Source: Caproicibacter sp047777415 (GTDB taxonomy: Bacteria; Bacillota; Clostridia; Oscillospirales; Acutalibacteraceae). Taken from it: a stretch of 64,000 nucleotides of DNA. Positions 1 to 7,339 of the stretch are shown here, one piece after another; the first letter of the stretch is position 1; each line of letters opens with the position of its first letter. The stretch is taken from NCBI GenBank assembly GCA_047777415.1, contig JBKEEO010000002.1, forward strand, positions 620,001 to 684,000. Direction: 5' to 3'. The position numbers were made by a program, and so were the translations under genes. Under the pieces are notes generated by a model. That model made no database searches, was not told the origin of the DNA, and worked only from the letters and a program-made list of their open reading frames with translations.

Positions 1-690
1 ATGGCCACCGACTTGATTACTTACCGTGATGTCATTCTGAAAAATGTTCCCATCATATGTGGTTTGGGAATTCTTGAAACCGCTTTAGAAAATACCTTAC
101 GCATCGTTTCCTTAACTCCGAATGAGATCCCCGTAAAAGAACCGGAACTGTTACTGGAAGCAAAACAGAATATGGGACGCATCTATATTGATAAAACAGA
201 TGTTCTGATTGTTGATGAGATTGGAAAAGACATCAGTGGTGACGGTATGGATCCAAATATCACAGGAACATTTTGCACCCCATACGCTTCAGGTGGTATT
301 TCAGCTCAGCGCGTTGTTGTTCTGGATCTTACCGATGAAACACATGGAGCAGCAGTGGGAATGGGCATGGCAGACATTTCGACAAAACGGCTATTAAATA
401 AGGTTGATTTTGAAAAAACATATCCAAACTGCATTACCAGCAGGGCGTTAGAACCTATAAAAATCCCCTTGATTTGTGAAAATGACAGGGAAGCGATTCA
501 AATTGGAATTCGAACCTGTTTTCAGGTGGTAGACAAAAATGCCCGTATTGTCCGGATTAAAAATTCTTTAGAGCTGGAATATATTGAAATCTCAGAATCA
601 CTTCTTGTGCAGGCCATGCAAAATCCTAACATTACAATTTTGGGGGAACCTCAGGAGATGGCATTTGACCAATTAGGAAATTTGTTGTAA
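1..690 (+). CDS. LarA-like (DUF2088) protein, C-terminal part
   Basis: The reading frame is open from base 1, so the gene very probably starts outside the window and only the last 229 residues are seen. The segment VLIVDEIGKDISGDGMDPN followed by a GTF and an ETHG..VG.GMAD block is what I remember from the C-terminal half of LarA-related proteins (lactate racemase or nickel-pincer isomerase superfamily, DUF2088), usually about 420 residues long. The natural substrate of such paralogues is generally unknown. A GntR regulator follows after a 22-bp gap on the same strand, which suggests a small carbon-metabolism unit with its own regulator. The family assignment is from memory of motifs and is moderately sure; the substrate cannot be told. 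Confidence 0.55.
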   Translation: MATDLITYRDVILKNVPIICGLGILETALENTLRIVSLTPNEIPVKEPELLLEAKQNMGRIYIDKTDVLIVDEIGKDISGDGMDPNITGTFCTPYASGGISAQRVVVLDLTDETHGAAVGMGMADISTKRLLNKVDFEKTYPNCITSRALEPIKIPLICENDREAIQIGIRTCFQVVDKNARIVRIKNSLELEYIEISESLLVQAMQNPNITILGEPQEMAFDQLGNLL

Positions 691-712
691 ATTATTCCAT
701 GGACTTAAATAT

Positions 713-1426
713 ATGAAGCGGAAAAGAGCTGGCTTAATGATTAAACTTCAAGCGCCTGAAGTGTTGGAAAATGAAAATCTATCCAACTTTATTGCCGATT
801 CACTGAAAAAGAGAATTATTATGCTGGATTTATTTCCAGGAGAAAAATTAAGTGAGATGAAAATAGCACGTATGATGGCATGCAGCCGCACTCCGGTACG
901 GGATGCATTTCATCGCCTTCGCAGTGAGGGCTATTTGGAGAGTCATCCGCAAGTGGGTACCTTTGTGCCTAAAATTGATCTTCGACGTGTGGAAGAAGTT
1001 CGTTTTATTCGTGAAGGGATTGAGACTTTTGTGCTGAAATTCGGTATGGAGCGTAACTTATTTATGCCGTACTTTACCCAACTTCAACATTTGATTGATA
1101 AACAAGACAGGGCTTACAGTGCAAACGAATATAATACATTCAATCAGTTAGATATAGAATTTCATCATCTATTTCACCATGCAATCAATAAGCCATTTGT
1201 TTCTCATTACAGCGGTGATACGGATGTACACCATGCTCGGCTGCGATTAATGTCGATACGTTATGAACGCAACCCTCACATTGCAATCGAACACCATCAG
1301 CAAATTTTAGACTCCGTCGTAGCGAACGATATTCCGAAAATGTTTTGTGTCATGGAAGCTCACCTCAATAATCTTTACCGCGTGTTGGAAAATCCTGAGT
1401 TGATCAATTCCGCTATTTTAAAGTGA
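713..1426 (+). CDS. GntR-family transcriptional regulator (FCD/FadR type)
   Basis: This 237-residue protein has an N-terminal winged helix (residues about 20-85) containing the typical GntR signature L.E..IARMMACSRTPVRDAFHRLRSEGYL. An all-helical FCD-like effector domain follows, with the metal/ligand-binding histidine pattern (EFHHLFHHA near residue 145, later EHHQQIL). It likely represses a catabolic operon until a small organic acid binds. A second possible start is the Met at residue 9 (position 737); the first ATG lacks a strong ribosome site. It follows the LarA-like gene directly and ends before a strong bidirectional terminator. The family is sure, the ligand unknown. Confidence 0.85.
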   Translation: MKRKRAGLMIKLQAPEVLENENLSNFIADSLKKRIIMLDLFPGEKLSEMKIARMMACSRTPVRDAFHRLRSEGYLESHPQVGTFVPKIDLRRVEEVRFIREGIETFVLKFGMERNLFMPYFTQLQHLIDKQDRAYSANEYNTFNQLDIEFHHLFHHAINKPFVSHYSGDTDVHHARLRLMSIRYERNPHIAIEHHQQILDSVVANDIPKMFCVMEAHLNNLYRVLENPELINSAILK

Positions 1427-1623
1427 CGCTGGAATCATACCATAATTATGCACAGGACAATTACAACAGTGGCCACGCTCTAGTTTTCCGGCGAATATCT
1501 TTGGGTACAGCCTTTATATCAAGTTCTTTCCCCACCACCGGCCTAGTTGAGAATCCTTTGACAGACGAATAAGTAAATGGAAACTTGTTTTCCAAATGAT
1601 TCCTTTTTACAAAGATAATATAT

Positions 1624-1663
1624 AAAGCGCTGCCCTTGGCATACTGCCAGGGCGGCGCTTTTT
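1624..1663. terminator. Bidirectional terminator (gntR side; probably the original guaA terminator)
   Basis: A long GC-rich hairpin (arms around GCGCTGCCCTTGGC and GCCAGGGCGGCGC) is flanked by AAA on the left and TTTTT on the right, so it can end transcription from both sides. If the guaA-borne island and the IS256 copy were removed, this hairpin would lie immediately downstream of guaA, so it is inferred to be guaA's native terminator. Confidence 0.75.
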
Positions 1664-1672
1664 AACAAATGG
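1664..1672 (+). repeat. Target-site duplication of IS256 copy 1, left
   Basis: The 9-bp sequence AACAAATGG abuts the left end of the insertion sequence and is repeated exactly at 3004-3012 on the other side, as expected for an IS256-family insertion (8-9 bp duplications). Confidence 0.85.
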
Positions 1673-3003
1673 CTAGTGTCAAGGGAAGTTCGCAATTTCG
1701 GGACTCCGAAAAATGAATTAGGCTACGTTTAACAGTGAAAGAATGGATTTCGGGTTTAAGTATGCTCTGGAAACAGACCAGTCTTCCGCATATTCCATCA
1801 GACATGTTGTTACCAGCCGTAGGTAGGAATCCGGATTAGGAAATATTCCGACTACACTGGTTCTGCGGCGGATTTCCTTGTTCAGTCGTTCCAACATATT
1901 GGTCGAGGAAATTTTGCGGGCGTCGAGTTCCGGAAAGGCGTAGAAAGCTAGAGAATCTTCCAGCCCATCTTGCAGAAGCTCAATTGCTTTTGGAAAGCGT
2001 TTTCCATACTGTTCTGATATTTGCTCTGCGCGTTGTCTAGCTATTTTAGCGGAAGGTGCTAACCAAATTTCTTTTAACTGAGCCGCAAAGGATTCTTTTT
2101 CCTTCTGGGGTACATGAGCCAAAATATTTCGCATAAAATGGACTTTGCACCGTTGCCAAGAGGCTCCCGGAAAACTCTCACGGATGGCTGCAATCAGCCC
2201 TTTATTTGCGTCTGAAATCACCAGGAGCGGTATTTTCAGACCACGATCGAGAAGACTTTGAAACAATTGAGAATAACTTTCTTTGGATTCATCGAGCATT
2301 GGCTCCACGGCGAGGATATCCCTATGCCCCTGTTCATTGACGCCGCAAACTACCATCACAGCCATGCTGACGACCCGGCCATCCATACGAATTTTTTCAT
2401 ACAGTGCATCTGTCCAAATGACAGGATAGCGACCCGTCAGAGGCCGGCTGCGGAAGTACTGCACCTGCTCGTTAAGGCCTTTCGTCATTTCACTGACTTG
2501 ACTGCGGAAAAGATTCTCAATTCCAAGACTGCGAGCTAGTTTCTCCATCTTTCGCGTAGATACACCCTGCACAAACGCTTCTTGAACCACTTGAATCAGC
2601 GCTGCTTCACTGCGCTTGCGTTCTGTTACGAAAAACGGGATATAGCCCTGATTTCGGAGTTTTGGTACCATCAGATACATCGTCCCCATACGAGTATCCA
2701 ATCGACGTGGCCGATAGCCGCAGCGGTAATCACGGCGGGACGGATTGTGTGCATTCTTTTCTGCGCCAACGATACCGGAGACCTCTGCTTCCATTAGACG
2801 GGTACACAGCCATTCCAGCATTGACAGCATTGGATCCGGCTGCGCCATACATTTTAGTAGCAATTCTGTCAAATCTGTGGTATTCTTTTTTTGAGTCATT
2901 GGGTATCTCTCCTTCTTTGAATGTCTTATCACCATTCATTTTATCGGAGTCCCAATGACTTTTCTATGCCTTGATAAAATTGCGAACTTTATTGTACTCC
3001 ATC
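1673..3003 (-). mobile_element. IS256-family insertion sequence, copy 1 (intact)
   Basis: This 1331-bp element is bounded by exact 9-bp duplications. Its ends share an imperfect inverted repeat containing AGTTCGCAATTT close to each tip (one tip begins CTAGTGTCAAGGG, the other GATGGAGTACAATA). A second, nearly identical copy lies at 57201-58529 in the opposite orientation, and the shared ends of the two copies define the boundaries. The insertion sits only a few bases outside the att repeat of the CRISPR island. Confidence 0.88.
1718..2899 (-). CDS. IS256-family transposase (intact)
   Basis: This mutator-type DDE transposase has 393 residues when started at the ATG at 2899, which follows an AAGGAGAGATACCC ribosome site; an upstream in-frame extension to 2935 lies outside that signal. 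Typical IS256 segments are visible: WLCTRLMEAEVSGIVGA near the N-terminus, YPVIWTDALYEKIR (first catalytic Asp), PLLVISDANKGLIAAI (second Asp), WQRCKVHFMRNILAHVP, and NMLERLNKEIRRRTSVVGIFPN containing the final catalytic Glu. It catalyses movement of the surrounding element. Length and all catalytic blocks are complete, so it should be functional, unlike the frameshifted copy at 57 kb. Confidence 0.93.
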   Translation of the reverse strand: MTQKKNTTDLTELLLKCMAQPDPMLSMLEWLCTRLMEAEVSGIVGAEKNAHNPSRRDYRCGYRPRRLDTRMGTMYLMVPKLRNQGYIPFFVTERKRSEAALIQVVQEAFVQGVSTRKMEKLARSLGIENLFRSQVSEMTKGLNEQVQYFRSRPLTGRYPVIWTDALYEKIRMDGRVVSMAVMVVCGVNEQGHRDILAVEPMLDESKESYSQLFQSLLDRGLKIPLLVISDANKGLIAAIRESFPGASWQRCKVHFMRNILAHVPQKEKESFAAQLKEIWLAPSAKIARQRAEQISEQYGKRFPKAIELLQDGLEDSLAFYAFPELDARKISSTNMLERLNKEIRRRTSVVGIFPNPDSYLRLVTTCLMEYAEDWSVSRAYLNPKSILSLLNVA

Positions 3004-3012
3004 AACAAATGG
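3004..3012 (+). repeat. Target-site duplication of IS256 copy 1, right
   Basis: AACAAATGG is an exact copy of 1664-1672. It overlaps the first bases of the island's attL repeat, so the IS entered right at the chromosome-island junction. Confidence 0.85.
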
Positions 3013-3038
3013 CCTGTTGTATTTTATTCCCACTCTAT
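3009..3038 (+). repeat. attL-type direct repeat of the guaA island
   Basis: These 30 bp match 23681-23710 with one mismatch (G at 3019 against T at 23691). The shared core ATTTTATTCCCACTCTAT is the complement of the last guaA codons (IEWE-stop). The integrase gene starts its 3' end about 90 bp inside. This is the expected geometry for site-specific integration into the 3' end of guaA, with the gene end regenerated at the other junction. Confidence 0.88.
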
Positions 3039-3127
3039 CATTTTAACTTTTATCTATCGTTATCAGAATTATTTCTGCCGTTTTTTATGAAATCTTTGCC
3101 CATATTGAATAGCCTAATCCGTTTTTC

Positions 3128-4237
3128 TTAAATTTTTAGAATCATTTTAGAATCAGATGGCAACTCTTCAAATGCTTGCAACTTGCTGGCGATTTCTTCT
3201 TGCTTGTGCGGCCAAAGGTGACTATAAGTGTTGAGTGTTGTTTCTACATTTTCATGGCCAAGCCTGTCTGCTATCAGCAATGGTGAAAATCCCATCTCAA
3301 TTAAAAGCGAAGCGTGACTATGTCTGAGGTCATGCAGTCTAATTTTTTTAACACCTGATTTTTTACAGCCGCGTTTCATTTCATGCTCCAGGAAATGCTT
3401 TGTAAACGGAAAGATTCTATCGTTATCTTGCAAACCGTACAATGTTGCAATATAAGCTTTTAATTCGTCACAAAGGAATGGCGGAATAGCAATAACTCGA
3501 TTGCTTTTCGGCGTTTTCGGCGGCGTAATAATATCCTGTCCATTTCGTCGGCTATATGTCTTGCTTATTGAAATAGTGTTAGTTTCAAGGTTGATGTCTG
3601 CCTTTGTTAAGGCCATAAGCTCGCCTATTCGCATACCGGTATAATAAAGCACTTGAAAAGCCATATAAGAGCGAGGTTTGTCCTTAATAGCTTCCCTAAA
3701 CTGCTTGTATTCTTCCACAGTCCAAAAGTGCATTTCTTCTGCATGTTTCTTCCCCATGCTCCCCGCTTTATGGCACGGATTCTCTTTCAATCCATAGAAC
3801 TTCACAGCATAGTTAAAAAGAGCTGTCAATTGATTATTAACAGTTTTCAGGTATGTTTGAGAATATCTTTTGCCGGGCTTATATTCCGCTTCCATAAGTG
3901 TTGCCTGCCATTGTCTTACATCAGCCGCAGAAATAGCACACAGTGGCTTTTTACCGAAATATGGAATAATCAGCTTATCAAACAAAAAGCGCTTTCCGTC
4001 AAGCGTAGAACCGCGTAAACGCGGCTTCATATCCGATAGATAAATTTCCACAAAATCTGACAGCTTCATTTTCATATCAGCTGTTTGCCGTTTCAGGAAT
4101 TCGCGCTCCCATTCCTGGGCGGCTTTCTTTGTATCAAAGCCCCGTTTGTATTTCTTTTTTCTCTTCCCTGTCCAATCGGTAAAGTAAAACTGAGCTATCC
4201 ATTTTCCTGGGCGATTCGGATCTCTATTCGCTGGCAT
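3128..4237 (-). CDS. int: Tyrosine-type site-specific integrase
   Basis: This 369-residue phage/ICE integrase catalyses integration and excision at the guaA att site. An N-terminal arm-binding domain (residues 1-50, GKWIAQFYFTDWTGKRKKKYKRGF) precedes a core-binding SAM-like domain and the catalytic domain. Catalytic blocks seen are YYTGMRIGELMALTKADI (first Arg), HDLRHSHASLLIEMG (His-x-x-Arg), LGHENVETTLNTYSHL (His and the Tyr nucleophile). It lies beside attL and reads toward it. Its last codons overlap the left pair of arm-type repeats (3137-3155). Length and motifs are complete, so it is probably active. Family certain, site choice inferred from the flanking repeats. Confidence 0.95.
   Translation of the reverse strand: MPANRDPNRPGKWIAQFYFTDWTGKRKKKYKRGFDTKKAAQEWEREFLKRQTADMKMKLSDFVEIYLSDMKPRLRGSTLDGKRFLFDKLIIPYFGKKPLCAISAADVRQWQATLMEAEYKPGKRYSQTYLKTVNNQLTALFNYAVKFYGLKENPCHKAGSMGKKHAEEMHFWTVEEYKQFREAIKDKPRSYMAFQVLYYTGMRIGELMALTKADINLETNTISISKTYSRRNGQDIITPPKTPKSNRVIAIPPFLCDELKAYIATLYGLQDNDRIFPFTKHFLEHEMKRGCKKSGVKKIRLHDLRHSHASLLIEMGFSPLLIADRLGHENVETTLNTYSHLWPHKQEEIASKLQAFEELPSDSKMILKI
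3137..3155 (+). repeat. Left arm-type repeat pair (TAGAATCA x2)
   Basis: TAGAATCA-TTT-TAGAATCA, two direct repeats 11 bp apart, lies about 100 bp inside attL and within the final codons of int. The same 19 bp occurs in the same orientation at 23618-23636 near attR. Direct repeats at about one helical turn at both ends are typical of integrase arm-binding sites (as in Tn916-like systems); the binding itself is inferred. Confidence 0.65.
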
Positions 4238-4283
4238 ATCCGCACTACCTCATATGTCATACTAAGTTATGTTGAAACCAGCT

Positions 4284-4607
4284 TTAAGATTTAGACACTT
4301 TGAATGGCTCTAAGAATTTTTCAACCCTCTCTTTTGCATGACGTTGGAGTGGTGGATTTTCATTTATAATACAATCCAAGAGTTTATCAAATTCTGCACG
4401 TTTATCATCTAACAAACAATACTCATTTCCTTGTTCGTCAACAAAATAAGAATAATTCGGTGCAGTTGACGTACTTTCAATAGGACTATTCACATCAGCA
4501 CAAGGAAGAGCACGAAAAATTTGCTTAATACCAAGCTGTTTAAGCACAAGCCTGCGCTTTTGATTTCTATGTGCTATATCGTGAATCATTTGATCATTAA
4601 TCTCCAA
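4284..4607 (-). CDS. Hypothetical protein of the island (107 aa)
   Basis: I do not recognise a family. The protein is soluble and charged, with a helical, basic N-terminal third (HRNQKRRLVLKQLGIKQIF), a middle stretch with YSYFVDEQGNEYCLLDDKRAEF, and a helical C-terminus. It sits between the CI-like repressor and the integrase on the same strand (45 bp after the repressor stop, 46 bp before int), so it is probably transcribed with them from the lysogenic promoter. Such genes next to a repressor often modulate the repressor or the integrase, but nothing in the sequence shows that here. Confidence 0.6.
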   Translation of the reverse strand: MEINDQMIHDIAHRNQKRRLVLKQLGIKQIFRALPCADVNSPIESTSTAPNYSYFVDEQGNEYCLLDDKRAEFDKLLDCIINENPPLQRHAKERVEKFLEPFKVSKS

Positions 4608-4652
4608 AAAAATTCCCCCTTTGCAATTTGATAAATTGCGTTCTTATTCATT

Positions 4653-5252
4653 CTATGATTGGTTTCTACTTTTTTGGTACTCTGGTATTTTGGCTAAATC
4701 CTCAATCAGTTCTGCAGCTTTCTTTTTAGCTGTATCGTTAATAGAGCAAAAAGCTTTAGTAAGAGAAGTGAGAAGCTTAAAGTCAGAGTTTGTTAAATTA
4801 TCATATTGAATGACCAACGTCGCCAAGATTTGATTGAAGTACTTTATCTTCTCTTCTTCCTCAGGCGGAATGTCACTCCGCACTATTTCATAATCGCTGT
4901 CTAAAAATCCTATATCTTCCGGACTTAATCCAACATATTTATAAATCCAATCTGAATTTTTACTTACAGTCTGGTAGTCGTGTAATGATTTCAAAGTATC
5001 ATAGACATCTTCATCATTCATGCCCTGAAGATAGCCGGGAGCCACCTTCAAAGCTTTTGCTATTTTTTCAAGAGTGGTATATTTGGGTCGTTGACGGCCA
5101 CTCTCATATTTTCTGATATTAGCCTCATTTATTCCACAAAGCTGTCCTAGTTGCTTTTGTGTCATGCCTTTACCGCCGTCAAAGGAAAGTCTTGCTGTTT
5201 TTATTCGTTTTCCTATTTCAATCGCTTGTGGATCGCGATCACTCCTTTTCAT
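4653..5252 (-). CDS. CI-like repressor with XRE helix-turn-helix
   Basis: This 199-residue protein has a Cro/CI helix-turn-helix at residues about 10-65 (GMTQKQLGQLCGINEANIRKYESGRQRP...LEKIAKALKVAPGYL) followed by a helical C-terminal region without a visible LexA-type Ser/Lys peptidase motif. It is divergent from the Cro-like gene at 5398, and the 145-bp gap between them holds three evenly spaced operators and a strong rightward promoter. It most likely keeps the island quiescent by covering these sites. Without an autoprotease domain, induction would have to come from an antirepressor or a separate metalloprotease; no partner of that kind is seen in the window. Confidence 0.85.
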   Translation of the reverse strand: MKRSDRDPQAIEIGKRIKTARLSFDGGKGMTQKQLGQLCGINEANIRKYESGRQRPKYTTLEKIAKALKVAPGYLQGMNDEDVYDTLKSLHDYQTVSKNSDWIYKYVGLSPEDIGFLDSDYEIVRSDIPPEEEEKIKYFNQILATLVIQYDNLTNSDFKLLTSLTKAFCSINDTAKKKAAELIEDLAKIPEYQKSRNQS

Positions 5253-5297
5253 TATCTACCTCCTTTTAATTACTGTATCATAATCAAAAGAAAAAGT

Positions 5298-5379
5298 ACA
5301 GAGTAAAATTGACCTGTATGCAAACTTGACAGATAAAAATCAACCTGTTAAAATTTAAAACAGATAAAAAACAACCTGT
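5298..5379. promoter_or_regulatory. Three-site operator region of the island switch
   Basis: Three 20-bp sites start at 5298, 5329 and 5360, exactly 31 bp apart. Each has the form ACAG..TAAAA..CCTGT with inverted ACAG/CTGT ends. The middle site occupies the spacer of the rightward promoter. The regular spacing of about three helical turns places all sites on one face of the DNA, as in lambda-like switches with cooperative repressor binding. Confidence 0.75.
5326..5354 (+). promoter_or_regulatory. Rightward (early) promoter of the island
   Basis: TTGACA at 5326-5331 and TAAAAT at 5349-5354 are separated by the ideal 17 bp. Operator 2 lies between the boxes, so bound repressor would block it. 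The first gene downstream is the Cro-like protein at 5398. Confidence 0.75.
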
Positions 5380-5397
5380 AAGAAGGAGGCAGATAAT

Positions 5398-5595
5398 GTG
5401 ACAGCAGATAAGAAAAAAATTGAGCTAGCGATGGCAAGGGCGTGTATGAATGCTAAAGATATAGCTGTAAAAGCCAATATGCCAGAAGCAACTGTAAAAA
5501 ATGTGCTTTCTGGTCGAAACGTAAAGCCACGCACTTTAGGTAAAGTTGCTCAAGCACTTAGATGCGACGTCACTGAGCTTTTGGAGGTGAATTAA
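5398..5595 (+). CDS. Cro-like helix-turn-helix protein
   Basis: This 65-residue protein is almost entirely one XRE/Cro helix-turn-helix (ELAMARACMNAKDIAVKANMPEATVKNVLSGRNVKPRTLGKVAQALRCDVTELL). The start is the GTG at 5398, placed 9 bases after the strong AAGGAGG ribosome site. It faces away from the CI-like gene and is the first gene of the rightward transcript, so it likely competes for the same three operators and commits the element to excision or replication. The next gene begins directly after its stop codon. The helix-turn-helix is clear; the Cro role is inferred from position. Confidence 0.85.
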   Translation: MTADKKKIELAMARACMNAKDIAVKANMPEATVKNVLSGRNVKPRTLGKVAQALRCDVTELLEVN

Positions 5596-5808
5596 TTGAG
5601 GTCCTATTACATAACTGCCAAAGAAGCTGCTTCCATTTTGAATCTGTCAGAAGGCAAAACTTATGAACTGTTCAGGCAAATGAATGCTGAGCTGAAAGCC
5701 GCAGGCTATATGACAGTTGCTGGACGCGTGCCCCGCGCGTATTTTAATAAAAAGTTTTACGGCGGAATTGAACAAAATGAAGAACCAACTAAACAAAATG
5801 CTTGCTAA
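5596..5808 (+). CDS. Excisionase-like small DNA-binding protein
   Basis: This 70-residue protein begins YYITAKEAASILNLSEGKTYELFRQMNAEL, which looks like the winged-helix motif of MerR/Xis-type excisionases (TAKEAA.IL.LS...Y), followed by a basic RVPRAYFNKKFYG segment. The start is a TTG at 5596 chosen because GGAGGTG lies 6 bases upstream and no better ATG exists. It follows the Cro-like gene without a gap, so both come from the operator-controlled promoter. An excisionase in this place would couple derepression to excision. It could instead be a plain transcription factor. Confidence 0.65.
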   Translation: MRSYYITAKEAASILNLSEGKTYELFRQMNAELKAAGYMTVAGRVPRAYFNKKFYGGIEQNEEPTKQNAC

Positions 5809-5841
5809 AACAAGGAATAAAAGGATATTGGGGGTAATAAA

Positions 5842-6684
5842 TTGGCAGAACGCAGAATGTTTTCAAAAAGTATTACACAAAGCGCACGTTTTCTGAAAAT
5901 GCCACTAAGTTCGCAGGCACTTTACTTCCAAATGGGCCTTAGTGCAGATGATGACGGGATTGTGGAAGCTTTCCCAGTTATGCGGATGACCGGGGCAGCA
6001 GAAGATGATTTAAAAGTTCTCGTCGCCAAAGGATTCATAAAAATTTTAAATGAAGATTTAGTGGCATTCATCGTTCACTGGAAAGATAACAATATTATCA
6101 GAAAAGACCGATACCATAAGTCTATATATCATGATTTACTTTCAACTAGCTTACCTGAAAATTGTAGTAAGCAAACATCTGACAACCAAGTGACAACCAG
6201 CTGTCAACCAAATGACAACCAAGTGCCAACCAATGGTATACCGAGTATAGGTAAGGTTAGTATAGATAAGATTAGTGTAGATAAGGAGAATACAGGTAAG
6301 TCAAGTAAAGAAAAAGAAAGTGTAGGAAATATTGAATACATCTCCGCTGACGCGTCAATGTCCCAAAAAACTTCTAAGTTACATACCATAGAACCTAACA
6401 GCGAGCCTGACAATGCAGTAGAGATATTAGAACGTGAACTTCCGCTGATTGCATACTTCAAAGAACAGTATAAACTCCATACAGGAAAAGAACACCCGTC
6501 CATTAGCTTTCCAAAGCTAATAGAAATTGCTAAGTCTCTATATGACAAAGACACCAACACTGATTCTGTTGATGAATATTTTGGGCATGATGGCAGAAAA
6601 GGCCTATGCGGTGATTCAGATTGCAGTATATTCCACTTTGCAAGTGATGGCGTACAGGAGCTTCTAATGAAGCGTATCTGCTAA
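5842..6684 (+). CDS. Phage-type replisome organiser-like protein
   Basis: This 280-residue protein starts with MAERRMFSKSITQSARFLKMPLSSQALYFQMGLSADDDGIVEAFPVMRMTGAAEDDL, which resembles the N-terminal winged-helix domain of phage replisome organisers / DnaD-like replication proteins. A low-complexity, charged linker rich in Ser, Lys and Asn follows (residues about 110-190), then a distinct C-terminal domain ending in a Cys-containing GLCGDSDCSIFHF segment. The start is TTG at 5842 after GGGGG. It would recruit helicase to an element origin and allow transient replication after excision. The N-terminal resemblance is good; the C-terminal function is unknown. Confidence 0.65.
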   Translation: MAERRMFSKSITQSARFLKMPLSSQALYFQMGLSADDDGIVEAFPVMRMTGAAEDDLKVLVAKGFIKILNEDLVAFIVHWKDNNIIRKDRYHKSIYHDLLSTSLPENCSKQTSDNQVTTSCQPNDNQVPTNGIPSIGKVSIDKISVDKENTGKSSKEKESVGNIEYISADASMSQKTSKLHTIEPNSEPDNAVEILERELPLIAYFKEQYKLHTGKEHPSISFPKLIEIAKSLYDKDTNTDSVDEYFGHDGRKGLCGDSDCSIFHFASDGVQELLMKRIC

Positions 6685-6700
6685 GGAGGAAGATATTAAT

Positions 6701-7285
6701 ATGCCACTTACGCAAAAAATACCGGATTCGACATTAATTTGTAGAGAAAAAGAAAATCCGGAAGCAAGGTGGTCTCATTTGACGGAAAACGACGTGAAAG
6801 AATTACTCAAAATCTATTACGATATTCCTCAGATGATTGCCGAAGAATTTGCTGCCATCCGGCACTGTGAAGAGGAGAAAAACAAAATAACCGTACAGTC
6901 TGTCAAACTGTCCGGGATGCCGGTCGGCAAAGGCCGGCATGGGGACCAAACGGCCAGCATGGCGCTGAACGACCAGGCAAAATATTATGAAGAGGAAATC
7001 AGACGATGCCGCCGCAGGATTGCGGAATTGCGTGAAAAAAGGGACTGGCTGGGTGTTGCGCTGGGTAAGCTGGATAAGACGGACCAGTACATCTTGGAGC
7101 TTGCCTATATGGGAGACCCGAACGACCGTACGCATGTGTACCGCCGACCGCCATGGAAAGTTATTGCAGACAAGGTCGAATACAGCGAAAGCCGCACAAG
7201 AGAAAAAGCACGGATTGCCTTGTTAAACTTGGCAAATTTACTTAAGGCATCCAGCCAAGATGTTTCCACTGAGATGGTGGGATAA
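6701..7285 (+). CDS. Sigma-70 region 4-like phage regulator (DUF1492/ArpU-like)
   Basis: This 194-residue protein has a long charged coiled coil in the middle (YYEEEIRRCRRRIAELREKRDWLGVALGKLDKTDQYILELAYM). A helix-turn-helix resembling sigma region 4 follows (PPWKVIADKVEYSESRTREKARIALLNLANLL). This arrangement is found in phage and conjugative-element late-gene activators of the ArpU/DUF1492 type. The ATG follows AAGGAGGAAGATATTAAT. It comes 16 bp after the replication gene, so it belongs to the rightward transcript. In a complete element it would activate structural or transfer genes, which are missing here. Confidence 0.6.
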   Translation: MPLTQKIPDSTLICREKENPEARWSHLTENDVKELLKIYYDIPQMIAEEFAAIRHCEEEKNKITVQSVKLSGMPVGKGRHGDQTASMALNDQAKYYEEEIRRCRRRIAELREKRDWLGVALGKLDKTDQYILELAYMGDPNDRTHVYRRPPWKVIADKVEYSESRTREKARIALLNLANLLKASSQDVSTEMVG

Positions 7286-7339
7286 ATGGGTTGACAAATT
7301 GCAAAAGAATAAGAGGAAACTTAAAGGACGGAGGTAGTT

